Notes under the pieces: generated by a model
Databases searched by the model: none
Told to the model about the DNA's origin: nothing
What the model saw: only the letters and a program-made list of their open reading frames with translations
Made by a program: the position numbers and the translations under genes
In this document: in pieces, positions 6,745-14,854 of the stretch
Layout of the letters: each line of letters starts with the position of its first letter
Position numbering within the stretch: the stretch's first letter is position 1
NCBI GenBank assembly: GCA_039649115.1
Contig: JBBWZQ010000229.1
Location: forward strand, 1 to 24,084
Direction of reading: 5' to 3'
Origin: DATEJJ01 sp039649115
GTDB lineage: Bacteria; Actinomycetota; Actinomycetes; Mycobacteriales; Micromonosporaceae
DNA length: 24,084 nucleotides

Positions 6745-8633
6745 CACTGCACCGTCCACAGGAACATGAAGACCGCCTTGGCGTTCACGGAGTCCGTCAC
6801 GGTCAGCGTCACGGTGTAGGTCCCCTTCGTGGTCAGCGTGCCGCTGACCACGCCGCCGGAGCTGCTGATCGCCATGCCGGGTGGCAGGCCGGTGGCGGTC
6901 CAGGTCTTGGTCCCGTTGCCGGCGCTGGTCTGGGCGTTGATGGTCGGGCTGGTGTTGACGCTGTCGGTGCGGTCGGTGGTCGGCGCGGAGACCCGCAGTG
7001 CACTCGCGGTGGTCACGTTCCACACGAACGTCACCGAGCCGGTGCCGCCCTTCGCATCGGTCGCCGTGACCGTGGGCAGGAACCGGGTGCCGGCCGTCGG
7101 GGTTCCGGAGATCAGTCCGCCGCTGCTGATGGACAGGCCGGTGGGCAGGCTCGTGGCCGACCAGGTGAATGGGGCGGTACCGCCGCCGACCGTGGACTGC
7201 ACGCTGGTGATGGCGGTGCCGAGCGCGGAACTGCGGGCGGCGCTGGTCGGCAGGGTCACCGTCGGCGCGGCCGCCACCGTCCAGGTGAAGCCGCTGGTGG
7301 TGGCCGAGGCGCCGGTCGCGTCGGTCACCGTCACGGTCACCGTGGACGTGCCCGCCGCGGTCGGCGTGCCGGTGATGGCACCGGTGCCGGCGTTGATGGA
7401 CAGCCCGGCGGGCAGCCCGCTCGCGGTCCACGCGTAGGGCGTGGCCCCGCCGGTGACCGTGGCCGTCACGGCGCTCACCGCGACGGTCACCTCGCCGGTC
7501 TGCGCGGCCGGGGTGCTGAGCTTCGGGATCACCGCCCAGGTGAAGGCGGTCGACGCCGCCTGGTTGACCGCGTCGGTGGCGGTGACCGTGACGGTCGCCG
7601 CCACGCCGGTGGTCGTCGGCGTGCCGCTGATGACTCCGGTGGAGGCGTCGATCGCCAGGCCCGGGGGCAGGCCGGTGGCGCCCCAGCTGGTCGGGGTGCT
7701 GACCGCCCACGCCAGCGGCGGGGTGCCGCCGCTGGCCACGATCGCCAGCGAGACCGCGGTACCCACCACGGTCCTCTGGCTGCCCGGGTTGGTCAGCGCC
7801 GGCAGCGGGTTGACCGTCCAGCTGACCCCGGCGCTGCCGGTCTTCATGCGCGCGTCGGTGACCGTCACGGTGGCGGAGTACGTCCCCGCGGTCGTGGGCG
7901 CACCGCTGACCAGGCCCGAGGAGTTCATGGACTGCCCCGCCGGCAGGCCGGTGGCCGACCAGGTCAGGGGCAGCGCTCCGCCGGACGCGGCGAACTGCAC
8001 GCTGGACGCCACGGACACCTCGCCGGTCTGGGAGGTGGCGGTGTCCACCTTGGGCGGCTGCGCCGTGTCGTTGGAGTTGAACAGCGGGTCGTCGTCGGCG
8101 TTGATCAGCGTCGCGGTGACGTACGAGCAGGTACCCGCCGGGCATCGCCAGGTCACCGCGACGACCACGCGCAGGAATGCCACGGAGCCGGCCGGCGTGG
8201 TGGCACCGCAGTCCCCGCCCGAGGCGGGCTGCCAGCACTGGCCGACATAGAAGTTCTGGCCGAAGGCGAGCCCGTTCACCGTGGTCGGGCTGCTCGTGGT
8301 CGGCAGGGTCGCGGTGCTGCCCGCGCCGGTCGCCGCCGTGCTGTCCCAGGCTTCCTGCATGCCCCCGAGGTACGCCGACGCCCCGGTGACCGGGCTGCCC
8401 CACTGGGTGTCCGTGCTCGTCTTGTCGCGTCCACCCAGGACAGCCGAGGCGCGCAGCGCGCGCACCAGTTCCGTCGCGCCGTCCGCGACCTGTACCGCGG
8501 CCTGCTTGGTGCCCTGCTGGTTCAGCGTGGCGACGCTGGTCACGAAGAACGACGTCAGCGCCGTCATGACGATGCCCACGACGGCGATGGCGACGAGCAC
8601 CTCGACCAGCGTGAGCCCTTCGTCATTGTCCAC
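6744..8633 (-). CDS. Modular prepilin with five Ig-like (He_PIG) repeats
   Basis: A 629-residue prepilin far larger than a normal minor pilin. A six-residue acidic leader (MDNDEG) is followed by LTLVEVLVAIAVVGIVMTAL, with Glu11 at the +5 position after cleavage at Gly6. Residues 40-195 form a pilin-type head with Cys133, Cys142, Cys164 and Cys169. From about 198 to the end, five tandem repeats of some 85 residues each carry the He_PIG signature GLPxG...GxxxGxPTxxGTYxVTVTVTD. These are Ig-like modules common in surface adhesins. Inferred role: extended stalk or adhesin carried at the pilus tip. The start is GTG at 8633, 9 nt beyond the pilO stop; the nearby ATG is out of frame. It shares a TGATG with the next minor pilin gene. 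Confidence 0.88.
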   Translation of the reverse strand: MDNDEGLTLVEVLVAIAVVGIVMTALTSFFVTSVATLNQQGTKQAAVQVADGATELVRALRASAVLGGRDKTSTDTQWGSPVTGASAYLGGMQEAWDSTAATGAGSTATLPTTSSPTTVNGLAFGQNFYVGQCWQPASGGDCGATTPAGSVAFLRVVVAVTWRCPAGTCSYVTATLINADDDPLFNSNDTAQPPKVDTATSQTGEVSVASSVQFAASGGALPLTWSATGLPAGQSMNSSGLVSGAPTTAGTYSATVTVTDARMKTGSAGVSWTVNPLPALTNPGSQRTVVGTAVSLAIVASGGTPPLAWAVSTPTSWGATGLPPGLAIDASTGVISGTPTTTGVAATVTVTATDAVNQAASTAFTWAVIPKLSTPAAQTGEVTVAVSAVTATVTGGATPYAWTASGLPAGLSINAGTGAITGTPTAAGTSTVTVTVTDATGASATTSGFTWTVAAAPTVTLPTSAARSSALGTAITSVQSTVGGGTAPFTWSATSLPTGLSISSGGLISGTPTAGTRFLPTVTATDAKGGTGSVTFVWNVTTASALRVSAPTTDRTDSVNTSPTINAQTSAGNGTKTWTATGLPPGMAISSSGGVVSGTLTTKGTYTVTLTVTDSVNAKAVFMFLWTVQ

Positions 8634-8642
8634 GGTGGACCG

Positions 8643-9203
8643 TCACTTCCCGCCCTGCAGCGCGGCGAACACCTGGATCGTCAGCGTCAGGGTCAAGGTC
8701 GCGGGGGAGACTCCGACCGCGGTGCTGACATTGGTGATGAGCACGGCCCGGGGCTGCACCAGCTGCAGCTGGTCGAGGAACGACCCGAGCTGCGTCGGGG
8801 TACCGTCCGCGGTCACCGCGATCTGCATCGCGTACGCCTTGCCGTTGCCGGCGACGGCGGCGGGCAGGCCGACGGTGACGCTGCCGACCGACACGGCCGC
8901 GGCGTCCCCCGCCGACTGCACCTGGCGCAGGAACCCGGACAGGCCGGGCTCGGTGGGCAGTGCGGCCTGCTCGCGCGCCAACTGTGCCTTGTAGGCGCCC
9001 AGGTTGGCGTTCTCCCGTCGCAGCTGGGCCAGGTGGCGGCGCAGCGTGGCGACGCTGTCCTGCGCGACGGCGGTCTGCGCGCGCAGCTCCGCCGCCTGCG
9101 CCCGCTGGGGGCTGACGAAGATGAACCAGGTGGCGGCAACCAGCACGGCCGCGGCCACGGCACCGCCGATCAGCCAGACCCGGTCAGAGGATTTGACGTT
9201 CAT
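8643..9203 (-). CDS. pilO: Type IV pilus inner-membrane assembly protein PilO
   Basis: A 186-residue bitopic membrane protein. A short cytoplasmic N-terminus is followed by a transmembrane helix (about 9-30), a coiled coil (about 35-80, rich in Ala, Gln, Leu, Arg), and a ferredoxin-like C-terminal domain containing FLRQVQSAGDAAAVSVGSVTVG and ending in an LTLTIQVFAAL strand. This is the PilO layout. PilO pairs with PilN in the membrane and links to PilM to form the assembly platform. Sequence similarity is weak, as is usual for PilO; the call rests on topology and on position directly after pilM and pilN. The ATG overlaps the pilN stop by ATGA (9200-9203). Confidence 0.85.
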   Translation of the reverse strand: MNVKSSDRVWLIGGAVAAAVLVAATWFIFVSPQRAQAAELRAQTAVAQDSVATLRRHLAQLRRENANLGAYKAQLAREQAALPTEPGLSGFLRQVQSAGDAAAVSVGSVTVGLPAAVAGNGKAYAMQIAVTADGTPTQLGSFLDQLQLVQPRAVLITNVSTAVGVSPATLTLTLTIQVFAALQGGK

Positions 9204-9898
9204 TTCGCCGCCGACGCGCTCGGGCCCGGCGACGTGAAACGCCCACCGAGCGAGGACTTCGTGATGTCCAGGCGCACGCTGAACTGCACCAGGTTGCCTT
9301 CCATGCTCGCGCTGCCCACCAGCGGGTTCGCCAGGCCCGGCACTCGGGCCAGCGCGTCGACGAACGCCGCGACGGCGGCCCTGGTGGGTCCGGTGCCGTT
9401 GACGGTCAGTGTGCCCACCGGCTTCTCGACCGAGGCGTTGGGCAGCTGGGCGGCGCCGGCGCCGGTGCCGTTGCTCGCGCTGGCCAGGGTGCCGGTGACG
9501 CCGGTGACCGTCACGCCGGTGGGCGCCGCGCCGCGCAGCGCGCCCAGCAGCCGCGACCAGCGCAGGTCTCCGGCCAGCAGCGAGCTCAGTTCGGCCGCGA
9601 CGGCCTGGGACTGCGTCTGCGTGTCGACCAGGTCCGTGTAACTCTTCTGCCGCTGGGTGAGGCTCTGCGTATCCTCCTGCGCGGTGACCAGACCCGCCCG
9701 CGCGCCCGATGTCTGGAACACGGCCAGGCCGTACCAGGCGACGAGCAGCGCGACGGCCCCGGCGAGCGCGGCCAGCACCGTGCGGCGCAACCGCCGGCCG
9801 TGGCGGGACTCGACGATCTCCGAAGGCAGCAGGTTGGCCGCGATCGGCAGTATCCGCAGGGCGGAGGCTGCCGGCGGCGGCATGATGGTGGTGGTCAT
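9200..9898 (-). CDS. pilN: Type IV pilus assembly protein PilN
   Basis: A 232-residue bitopic membrane protein. The cytoplasmic N-terminus carries ANLLPSEI (21-28), matching the INLLP motif by which PilN docks into PilM. A transmembrane helix follows at about 40-61, then a short coiled coil (TQRQKSYTDLVDTQTQ) and an alpha/beta C-terminal domain (LAGDLRWSRLLGALRGAAPTGVTVTGVTG). It bridges cytoplasmic PilM to PilO. The start ATG overlaps the pilM stop by 4 nt (9895-9898) and its stop overlaps the pilO start the same way, giving tight translational coupling. An N-terminal extension rich in Pro/Ala precedes the motif compared with a minimal PilN. Confidence 0.9.
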   Translation of the reverse strand: MTTTIMPPPAASALRILPIAANLLPSEIVESRHGRRLRRTVLAALAGAVALLVAWYGLAVFQTSGARAGLVTAQEDTQSLTQRQKSYTDLVDTQTQSQAVAAELSSLLAGDLRWSRLLGALRGAAPTGVTVTGVTGTLASASNGTGAGAAQLPNASVEKPVGTLTVNGTGPTRAAVAAFVDALARVPGLANPLVGSASMEGNLVQFSVRLDITKSSLGGRFTSPGPSASAAK

Positions 9899-10920
9899 GC
9901 GGCGGCTCCCAACGTCAGTCCGATCGACACGGCGACCGAGGCACGGAAGTGGTCGAAGCGGTGGCGGCCGCCGCGGCGCGGCTCGCGCAGCCGCATCGTC
10001 GGGTCGGGAAGCACCGCCTCGACGCCCAGTTGGGTGGCCAGCGCGTCCATGAGCCCCGGCAGGAGCGCGCCGCCACCGGACAGCGCCAGCCGCGCCACCC
10101 GGGAGTTGCGACCTCCCGCGGTCAGGTACGCGAAGGAGTTGCGGATCTCACCGATCAGCGGCCGTACCGCCTCCCGGACCACCTCCGCGGTCTCCGGACC
10201 CTCGTCCGTGGACAGGCCCACGCGGCACTTGAGCGACTCCGCCTCGGCGAACGTCGCGCCCAGCCGGGCCGCGATCATCTCGGTGACCTCGGCCCCGCCG
10301 CGCGGGATGGTCCGCACGATCAGCGGTTCGCCGTTCGCGTGGATGACCACGGTCGTGGCCCGCGCTCCGATGTCGACGATGGCCTCGACCGTCTCATCCA
10401 GGTACGCCAGAGCACGCAGCAGGGCGAACGAGGCGAGGTCGACGCGGGCGACCCGCAGCCCGGCCCGTTCGATGGCCTGTACCGCCGCGATGACCGCCTC
10501 CTTGGGCGCGGCGATCAGCAGGCCGCGCACGTTGCCGTCGGCGGCGGACTCGTCGAGGGGGTAGAAGTCCAGCAGCGACTTCTCCACCGGCAGTGGCAGC
10601 ATGTCGCGCACCTGGAACGGCAACGACTGGCGCAGTTCCTTGTCGGGCAGCTTCGCGACGGACATCTCGCGTACCACGATCTGCGGGTTGCTGATGCCGA
10701 CCGCCACCTCGCGGTTGCGGATCTTACTGGTGACCCAGAGGTGCCGCAGCGCCTGCGTCACCGCCTTCTCGTCCTGGACGACCCCGGCCTGCACCGCGCC
10801 CAACGGCAGTGCGACCTGCCCGAAGTTCGTGACGACCGGGCCGTCCTTGCCGCGGGCGGTCTCGACCGCGCGGACCGACACCGAGCCGATGTCCAGTCCG
10901 ACCGGGTTCGCGCCTGCCAT
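9895..10920 (-). CDS. pilM: Type IV pilus assembly protein PilM (actin-like ATPase)
   Basis: A 341-residue cytoplasmic actin/FtsA-like protein. Phosphate-1 motif VGLDIGSVSVRAVE is at 7-20, the phosphate-2 motif VDIGARATTVVIHANGE in the middle, and the adenosine motif LSGGGALLPGL towards the C-terminus. PQIVVREMSVAKLPDKEL and SLPFQVRDMLPLPVE are typical PilM segments. It binds the PilN N-terminus (NLLP motif in the next gene) and couples the membrane complex to the cytoplasmic motors. The ATG at 10920 has AGGAG with a 5-nt spacer. The gene lies 24 nt after the prepilin peptidase gene. Together pilM, pilN and pilO, without pilP and pilQ, mark this as a type IVa system in a cell without an outer membrane. 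Confidence 0.95.
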   Translation of the reverse strand: MAGANPVGLDIGSVSVRAVETARGKDGPVVTNFGQVALPLGAVQAGVVQDEKAVTQALRHLWVTSKIRNREVAVGISNPQIVVREMSVAKLPDKELRQSLPFQVRDMLPLPVEKSLLDFYPLDESAADGNVRGLLIAAPKEAVIAAVQAIERAGLRVARVDLASFALLRALAYLDETVEAIVDIGARATTVVIHANGEPLIVRTIPRGGAEVTEMIAARLGATFAEAESLKCRVGLSTDEGPETAEVVREAVRPLIGEIRNSFAYLTAGGRNSRVARLALSGGGALLPGLMDALATQLGVEAVLPDPTMRLREPRRGGRHRFDHFRASVAVSIGLTLGAAA

Positions 10921-10944
10921 GTCTGCTCCTAGCTGTTGTGCGGG

Positions 10945-11730
10945 TCAGGTGGTCGGGGTCAGCAGCGACGCGTACCAGGACCCGACGGGGCCCGCGAGGA
11001 ACACCGCGAGCAGCGCGCCGGCCAGCATGTACGGGCCGAACGGGAGGGCGGTCTTGCGGGTCGCCCGGCGGGTGGCCAGCAGCGCGACGCCGGCGAGGCC
11101 GCCGAGCAGGAAGCCGGTCAGGGTGCCGATCCACACGCTGCTCCAGCCGAGCCAGCCGAGGTACAGGCCGAGCAGCCCGGCCAGCTTCACGTCGCCGAAG
11201 CCCATGCCGCCCGGGTACGCCACGGCGAGCGCGAAGTAGAACGCCCACAGGGCCGCCATCGCGATGAGCCCGCGCAGCGCGGCGGTCCAGTCCCCGTGCA
11301 CCGCGGCCACGGGTACGAGCAGTAGCGCGCCGACGAGGTAGGAGGGCAGCACGATGGCGTTGGGCAGGCGACGCACGTCGATGTCGATGAGAGCCAGGGC
11401 GACCGCGACCGCGGCGAGGTACAGGTATGCGGGTAGCACGAGGGTGGCGCCGAAGCGGGCGGCCACCGCGACGAACAGCAGCGCGGTGCCGGCCTCGACG
11501 AGCGGGTACCGGGCGCTGATCGGGTGTCCACAGTGGGCACACCGGCCGCGCAGCAGCAGCCAGCTCGCCACCGGAACGTTGTGCCGTGGCTTGATCCGCG
11601 CCGTGCACTGTGGACAGTGCGAGCCGGGCCGCAGCAGCGACTCGTCCCGCGGCACGCGGTGTACCACCACGTTGAGGAACGAACCCACCGCGAGCCCGAC
11701 CGCGCCGGCGAGCACGAGCAGCGGTGCCAT
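10945..11730 (-). CDS. pilD: Prepilin peptidase / N-methyltransferase (PilD type)
   Basis: A polytopic aspartic protease, 261 residues from the chosen start, that cleaves prepilins after Gly and N-methylates the new N-terminus. The N-terminal methyltransferase-type domain has VGSFLNVVVHRVP and the two zinc-binding pairs CPQC and CAHC. The protease Asp motifs are ALIDIDVRRLPN and GFGDVK. About seven or eight hydrophobic segments are visible. An in-frame ATG at 11745 gives five more residues, but AGGAG (11738-11742) lies inside that extension, 7 nt before the ATG at 11730 and 4 nt before one at 11733, so I prefer 11730. The gene follows pilA after a strong hairpin. Substrates are presumably PilA and the two E+5 minor pilins encoded in the same operon. 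Confidence 0.95.
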   Translation of the reverse strand: MAPLLVLAGAVGLAVGSFLNVVVHRVPRDESLLRPGSHCPQCTARIKPRHNVPVASWLLLRGRCAHCGHPISARYPLVEAGTALLFVAVAARFGATLVLPAYLYLAAVAVALALIDIDVRRLPNAIVLPSYLVGALLLVPVAAVHGDWTAALRGLIAMAALWAFYFALAVAYPGGMGFGDVKLAGLLGLYLGWLGWSSVWIGTLTGFLLGGLAGVALLATRRATRKTALPFGPYMLAGALLAVFLAGPVGSWYASLLTPTT

Positions 11731-11737
11731 CATCGCA

Positions 11738-11742
11738 CTCCT
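11738..11742 (-). promoter_or_regulatory. Shine-Dalgarno site that sets the prepilin peptidase start
   Basis: AGGAG on the minus strand lies 7 nt before the ATG at 11730. It falls inside the coding sequence if the upstream ATG (11745) were used, which favours the shorter protein beginning MAPLLVLAGAV. Confidence 0.6.
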
Positions 11743-11763
11743 CATCTCAAGCTGGGTCGTGGT

Positions 11764-11795
11764 CTGGTGCGGCGGGCAGCCGCCCGCCGCACCAG
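11764..11795 (-). terminator. Perfect 14-bp hairpin just after pilA
   Basis: Perfect inverted arms CTGGTGCGGCGGGC (11764-11777) and its complement (11782-11795) surround a 4-nt loop. It begins 8 nt past the pilA stop and lies before the prepilin peptidase gene. The GC-rich stem would be very stable. With no T-tract, it is more likely a partial terminator or a 3'-end stabiliser that lets pilA mRNA accumulate above the assembly genes downstream. Confidence 0.75.
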
Positions 11796-11803
11796 GAGGT
11801 CGA

Positions 11804-12301
11804 TCAGGTGCCGGCCGACACGCAGAGGGCCATCGTCGCCTGCGACGACTTCTTCACCGCTCCACCGGACGAGCTGTTGTAGATGTAGATCGTCCCGCCG
11901 TCGGTGTTGACCGAGCAGATCCAGTACGTCGTGGTGTTGTTGACGAAGTACATGGTGTTGCCGGACGACATGGTCGCCGTCTGGGTCGTGCCGCCGGCCC
12001 CGGCGGTACTCGTCGTGGTGGTGCCGAAGATCAGGTTCTGGCCGGCACTGCCCGAGTTGTTGCCGCTGACAGGATAGACATTGGCGTTCTCTGTGTAGAA
12101 CTGCTCGACCGCGCTGACCGCGCCGCGGACGTCGGACTGGGCCGACTTGTTCTCCGCGCCCTTGCGGTAGTTGAGGTACAGCGGGATCGCGATTGCCACC
12201 AGCACACCGATGATCACGACGACCACCAGCAGTTCGATGAGGGTGAAGCCGCGGTCGCCGTCCGCGCGCCTCTCCCGCAGCTTGCGCAGCGTTTCTTGCA
12301 T
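11804..12301 (-). CDS. pilA: Major type IV pilin PilA
   Basis: A 165-residue prepilin. An 18-residue leader rich in Arg ends at Gly18, followed by FTLIELLVVVVIIGVLVAIAIPLYLNYRKGAENKSAQSDVR: the canonical N-methylated Phe at +1, Glu at +5 and the hydrophobic alpha-1 helix. The head is short, rich in Ser, Thr, Gly and Asn, with a C-terminal Cys pair (YWICSVN near 130 and LCVSAG at the end) that may form a D-loop. The ATG at 12301 is fixed by a strong AAGGAGG 6 nt upstream; the longer in-frame ATG at 12403 has no SD and would give an unlikely leader. Isolated SD strength, the hairpin behind it and a dyad in front fit its role as the most abundant product of the operon. Confidence 0.95.
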   Translation of the reverse strand: MQETLRKLRERRADGDRGFTLIELLVVVVIIGVLVAIAIPLYLNYRKGAENKSAQSDVRGAVSAVEQFYTENANVYPVSGNNSGSAGQNLIFGTTTTSTAGAGGTTQTATMSSGNTMYFVNNTTTYWICSVNTDGGTIYIYNSSSGGAVKKSSQATMALCVSAGT

Positions 12302-12307
12302 GATGAG

Positions 12308-12314
12308 CCTCCTT
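12308..12314 (-). promoter_or_regulatory. Strong Shine-Dalgarno site of pilA
   Basis: AAGGAGG on the minus strand lies 6 nt before the pilA ATG at 12301. It decides the start of the major pilin and is the strongest SD in the operon. Confidence 0.85.
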
Positions 12315-12366
12315 CGACTCTCCAGGGATGGGACGGGGATGACCGGGCGGGTATGCCGGTCGGATC

Positions 12367-12385
12367 TTCTGCGTGGCGCGCAGAA
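12367..12385 (-). promoter_or_regulatory. 7-bp inverted repeat between pilC and pilA
   Basis: TTCTGCG and CGCAGAA are perfect 7-bp arms around a 5-nt spacer, located between the pilC stop (12400) and the pilA SD. It could be an RNA stem-loop acting as a processing or attenuation point, or a DNA operator for a pilA-proximal promoter. No clear -35/-10 pair was identified in this 98-bp gap. Confidence 0.45.
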
Positions 12386-12399
12386 ACTCGTGGGCGCGG

Positions 12400-13635
12400 T
12401 CACTGCGCGCCTTGGATGTGCTGGTAGATCGAGAACATCGGCAGGTACAGGCAGACGACCATGCCGCCGACGATGACCCCCATGACCAGCACCATGATCG
12501 GCTCGATCGACGCGGTGAGGGCCTCAGCGGCGGTGTCCACCTCGCGGTCGTAGAAGTCGGCGATCTTGTCCAGCATCTTGCTGATCTCGCCGCTCTCCTC
12601 CCCCACCTCGATCATCTGGGTGACCATCTGCGGGAAGATCTTGTGCTGGCGCAGTGGCGCGGACATCGGCTGCCCGTCGCGTACCGACGCCTGCAGGTCC
12701 GCCATCGCCTCCGCGACGACCGCGTTGCCGGTGGTCGCGCCGACCACGCCGAGCGCGTGCATGACCGGAACGCCGACGCTGAGCAGCGTGCCCAGGTTGC
12801 GGGTGAACCGGCCGATCGCGATCTTCGTGAACAGCGGGCCGAACACGGGCAGCCGCAACTTCAGCTTGTCGACCGCCAGCCGCAGCCCGGGCTTGCGCCG
12901 CAGCGCCTGCCGGAAGGTCACGGTGCCGACCACACTGACGATGGCCAGCACCGGGCCCAACCAGACGAGCGCGTGGCTGGCCTTGACGATCACCTGCGTC
13001 GGCAGCGGCAGCTCGCCGCCGAGCTGCTTGAACATCTTCTCGAAGATCGGCACGATGAAGATCAGTACGCCGGTGATCAGCAGCCCGCTGAACGCGAGCA
13101 CGATCACGGGGTACGTCAGCGCGCTCTTGATCTTTCCGCGGAGTACCGCGTCCTTCTCGAAGTTCGTCGCGATGCGCTCCAGCGCGTCGTCCAGGAACCC
13201 GCCGGTCTCGCCGGCGCGCACCATCGCGATCATCAGCGTCGGGAAGAGCCGGTCGTGCTTGCCCAGCGCGGCCGACAGCGACGTGCCGCCCTCGATGTCG
13301 GCACGCACCTCGCCGATCGCCTTCTTCAGGCCCGGCTTCGCGGTCTGCTCCTCCAGGATCGCCAGCGAGCGCAGCAGCGACATCCCGGAGGAGTTCATCG
13401 TGGCGAACTGGCGCGCGAAGACCGCCAGGTCCTTGAGCGTGACGCGCCCGGACAGGCCCGGGATGGCGAGCTGCCGCTGCAGGCCGGTACCCGACGCGGA
13501 GATCGACAGTGGCATGACGCCGCGCTGGCGCAACAACTGGGCGGCGGCGGACTCGGTGGCCGCGTCGATCTTGCCTTTGTGCCGCTTGCCGGCCGGATCG
13601 ACGGTCTGGTACTCGAAGGTCTTGGTCGCGGACAT
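12400..13635 (-). CDS. pilC: Type IV pilus inner-membrane platform protein PilC
   Basis: A 411-residue polytopic protein of the GspF/PilC family with two T2SF domains (about 70-193 and 273-395). Characteristic motifs are FARQFATMNSSGMSLLRSL, GETGGFLDDALERIA, then GVPVMHALGVV, GEESGEISKMLDKIADFYDREVD and the C-terminal LYLPMFSIYQHI. The N-terminal FEYQTVDPAGKRHKGKI strand pair is also typical. It forms the membrane core through which the motor ATPases PilB and PilT act on pilins. The ATG at 13635 is 6 nt after the pilT stop (TAG at 13642-13644), with AGGTAGCC overlapping as weak SD. Length is normal for the family. Confidence 0.97.
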   Translation of the reverse strand: MSATKTFEYQTVDPAGKRHKGKIDAATESAAAQLLRQRGVMPLSISASGTGLQRQLAIPGLSGRVTLKDLAVFARQFATMNSSGMSLLRSLAILEEQTAKPGLKKAIGEVRADIEGGTSLSAALGKHDRLFPTLMIAMVRAGETGGFLDDALERIATNFEKDAVLRGKIKSALTYPVIVLAFSGLLITGVLIFIVPIFEKMFKQLGGELPLPTQVIVKASHALVWLGPVLAIVSVVGTVTFRQALRRKPGLRLAVDKLKLRLPVFGPLFTKIAIGRFTRNLGTLLSVGVPVMHALGVVGATTGNAVVAEAMADLQASVRDGQPMSAPLRQHKIFPQMVTQMIEVGEESGEISKMLDKIADFYDREVDTAAEALTASIEPIMVLVMGVIVGGMVVCLYLPMFSIYQHIQGAQ

Positions 13636-13641
13636 GCCTGG

Positions 13642-14763
13642 CTACCTCCGCCCCGCCAGGCGGCTCAGGTCCTCGGCCGAGTGGCAGAGGCTGAGCGCCT
13701 GCTCGTAGGTGATCGCCTGCTGCCGCACCCGCTCGGCCAGGTGCTGGTCGAACGAGAGCATGCCCTCGCGGCCACCGGCCTGCAGGAACGAGGTCATCTG
13801 GTGGCTCTTGCCCTCGCGGATCAGGTTCCGGATCGCGGGCGTGACCACCATGATCTCGGTGACGACCGTCCGCCCGGCGCCGTCGGCCCGCGCGCACAGC
13901 GCCTGCGTGACGATGCCCTGCAGGGCCGTGGACAGCTGCGCGCGTACCTGCTGTTGCTGGTGCGGCGGGAAGATGTCGATGATGCGGTCGATCGTCTGGG
14001 TGGCGCTCTGGGTGTGCAGCGTGGCCAGCACCAGGTGACCGGTTTCCGCGGCGGTCAGCGCCGTCGCGGTGGTCTCCAGGTCGCGCAGCTCCCCCACCAG
14101 GATGATGTCCGGGTCCTGGCGCAGCGCGTGCTTGAGCGCGGCGCCGAACGACGCGGTGTCCGCGCCCACCTCGCGCTGGTTGATCAGGCACTGCTTGTGC
14201 TCGTGCAGGAACTCGATCGGGTCCTCGATGGTCACGACGTGCGAGGACCGGGTGCGGTTGGCGAGGTCGAGCAGGGACGCCAGCGTGGTCGTCTTGCCCG
14301 AGCCGGTCGGGCCGGTCACCAGCACGAGCCCTCGCGGCAGTTGGGCGAAGCGGGCGATCGAGGACGGGATGTCCAGCTCTTCGAGCGACTTGATGTGGTG
14401 CGGGATCGCGCGGAACGCGGCGCCGTACGAGCCGCGCTGCGCGTACACGTTCACCCGGAACCGGGAGACACCCTCCACGCTGTACGCGAAGTCCAGCTCG
14501 TGGTCTTGGCGGAACTGGTTCCACTGGGTCTCGTTGACCGCCGCGCGCACCAGCAGCTCGGTCTCGTACGGGCTCAGCTCCCGGTAGTCCGGCAGCGAGC
14601 GCAGCGAGCCGTGCACCCGTATCGTCGGCGGCGCGCCCACGGTGAGGTGCAGGTCGGAGCCGCCGGCCTCGACCAGCGCGACGAGCATGGTGTCCAGCGC
14701 CGCCCGCTGGTCAGCGCGTTCGTCGCGCACGAGTCCGGGCGGACGCGTCTGCACTGCCTCCAC
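13642..14763 (-). CDS. pilT: Twitching/retraction ATPase PilT
   Basis: A hexameric retraction motor of about 373-375 residues. Counted from the upstream TTG, the motifs are: Walker A GPTGSGKTTT (153-162), Asp box TIEDPIEF (180-187), Walker B DPDIILVGELRD (219-230), His box TGHLVLATLHT (243-253), and AIRNLIREGK (312-321), which separates PilT from PilB. There is no zinc-binding Cys cluster, unlike PilB. Start: TTG at 14769 has GAGGGG only 3 nt away, whereas GTG at 14763 has it 9 nt away, so I chose the GTG. It lies 85-91 nt after pilB and 6 nt before pilC. A retraction ATPase encoded with the extension ATPase implies pili that can twitch or pull. Confidence 0.96.
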   Translation of the reverse strand: MEAVQTRPPGLVRDERADQRAALDTMLVALVEAGGSDLHLTVGAPPTIRVHGSLRSLPDYRELSPYETELLVRAAVNETQWNQFRQDHELDFAYSVEGVSRFRVNVYAQRGSYGAAFRAIPHHIKSLEELDIPSSIARFAQLPRGLVLVTGPTGSGKTTTLASLLDLANRTRSSHVVTIEDPIEFLHEHKQCLINQREVGADTASFGAALKHALRQDPDIILVGELRDLETTATALTAAETGHLVLATLHTQSATQTIDRIIDIFPPHQQQQVRAQLSTALQGIVTQALCARADGAGRTVVTEIMVVTPAIRNLIREGKSHQMTSFLQAGGREGMLSFDQHLAERVRQQAITYEQALSLCHSAEDLSRLAGRR

Positions 14764-14854
14764 GGACAAAATCCCCTCGCGAGTTGGAACACCGATGTCT
14801 CACAATTCGACCGTTATCGCCCTGGCTTGAGGAGATCGGCGCCGGCACCGCCAC

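Noticed and set aside
6747..8042. Possible DNA-level repeat array or CRISPR in the Ig-like pilin
   Set aside because: The recurring sequence is a diverged protein repeat in coding frame with unit size of about 255 bp. There are no identical short repeats with unique spacers.
6745..8403. 553-codon upstream extension of the PilW-like pilin
   Set aside because: It is an out-of-frame reading of the Ig-repeat pilin gene. The real start is the ATG at 6744 directly before the prepilin leader.
13642..14763. Possibility that this ATPase is a second PilB
   Set aside because: It lacks the tetracysteine zinc motif and MshEN domain and has the PilT-specific AIRNLIREGK motif.
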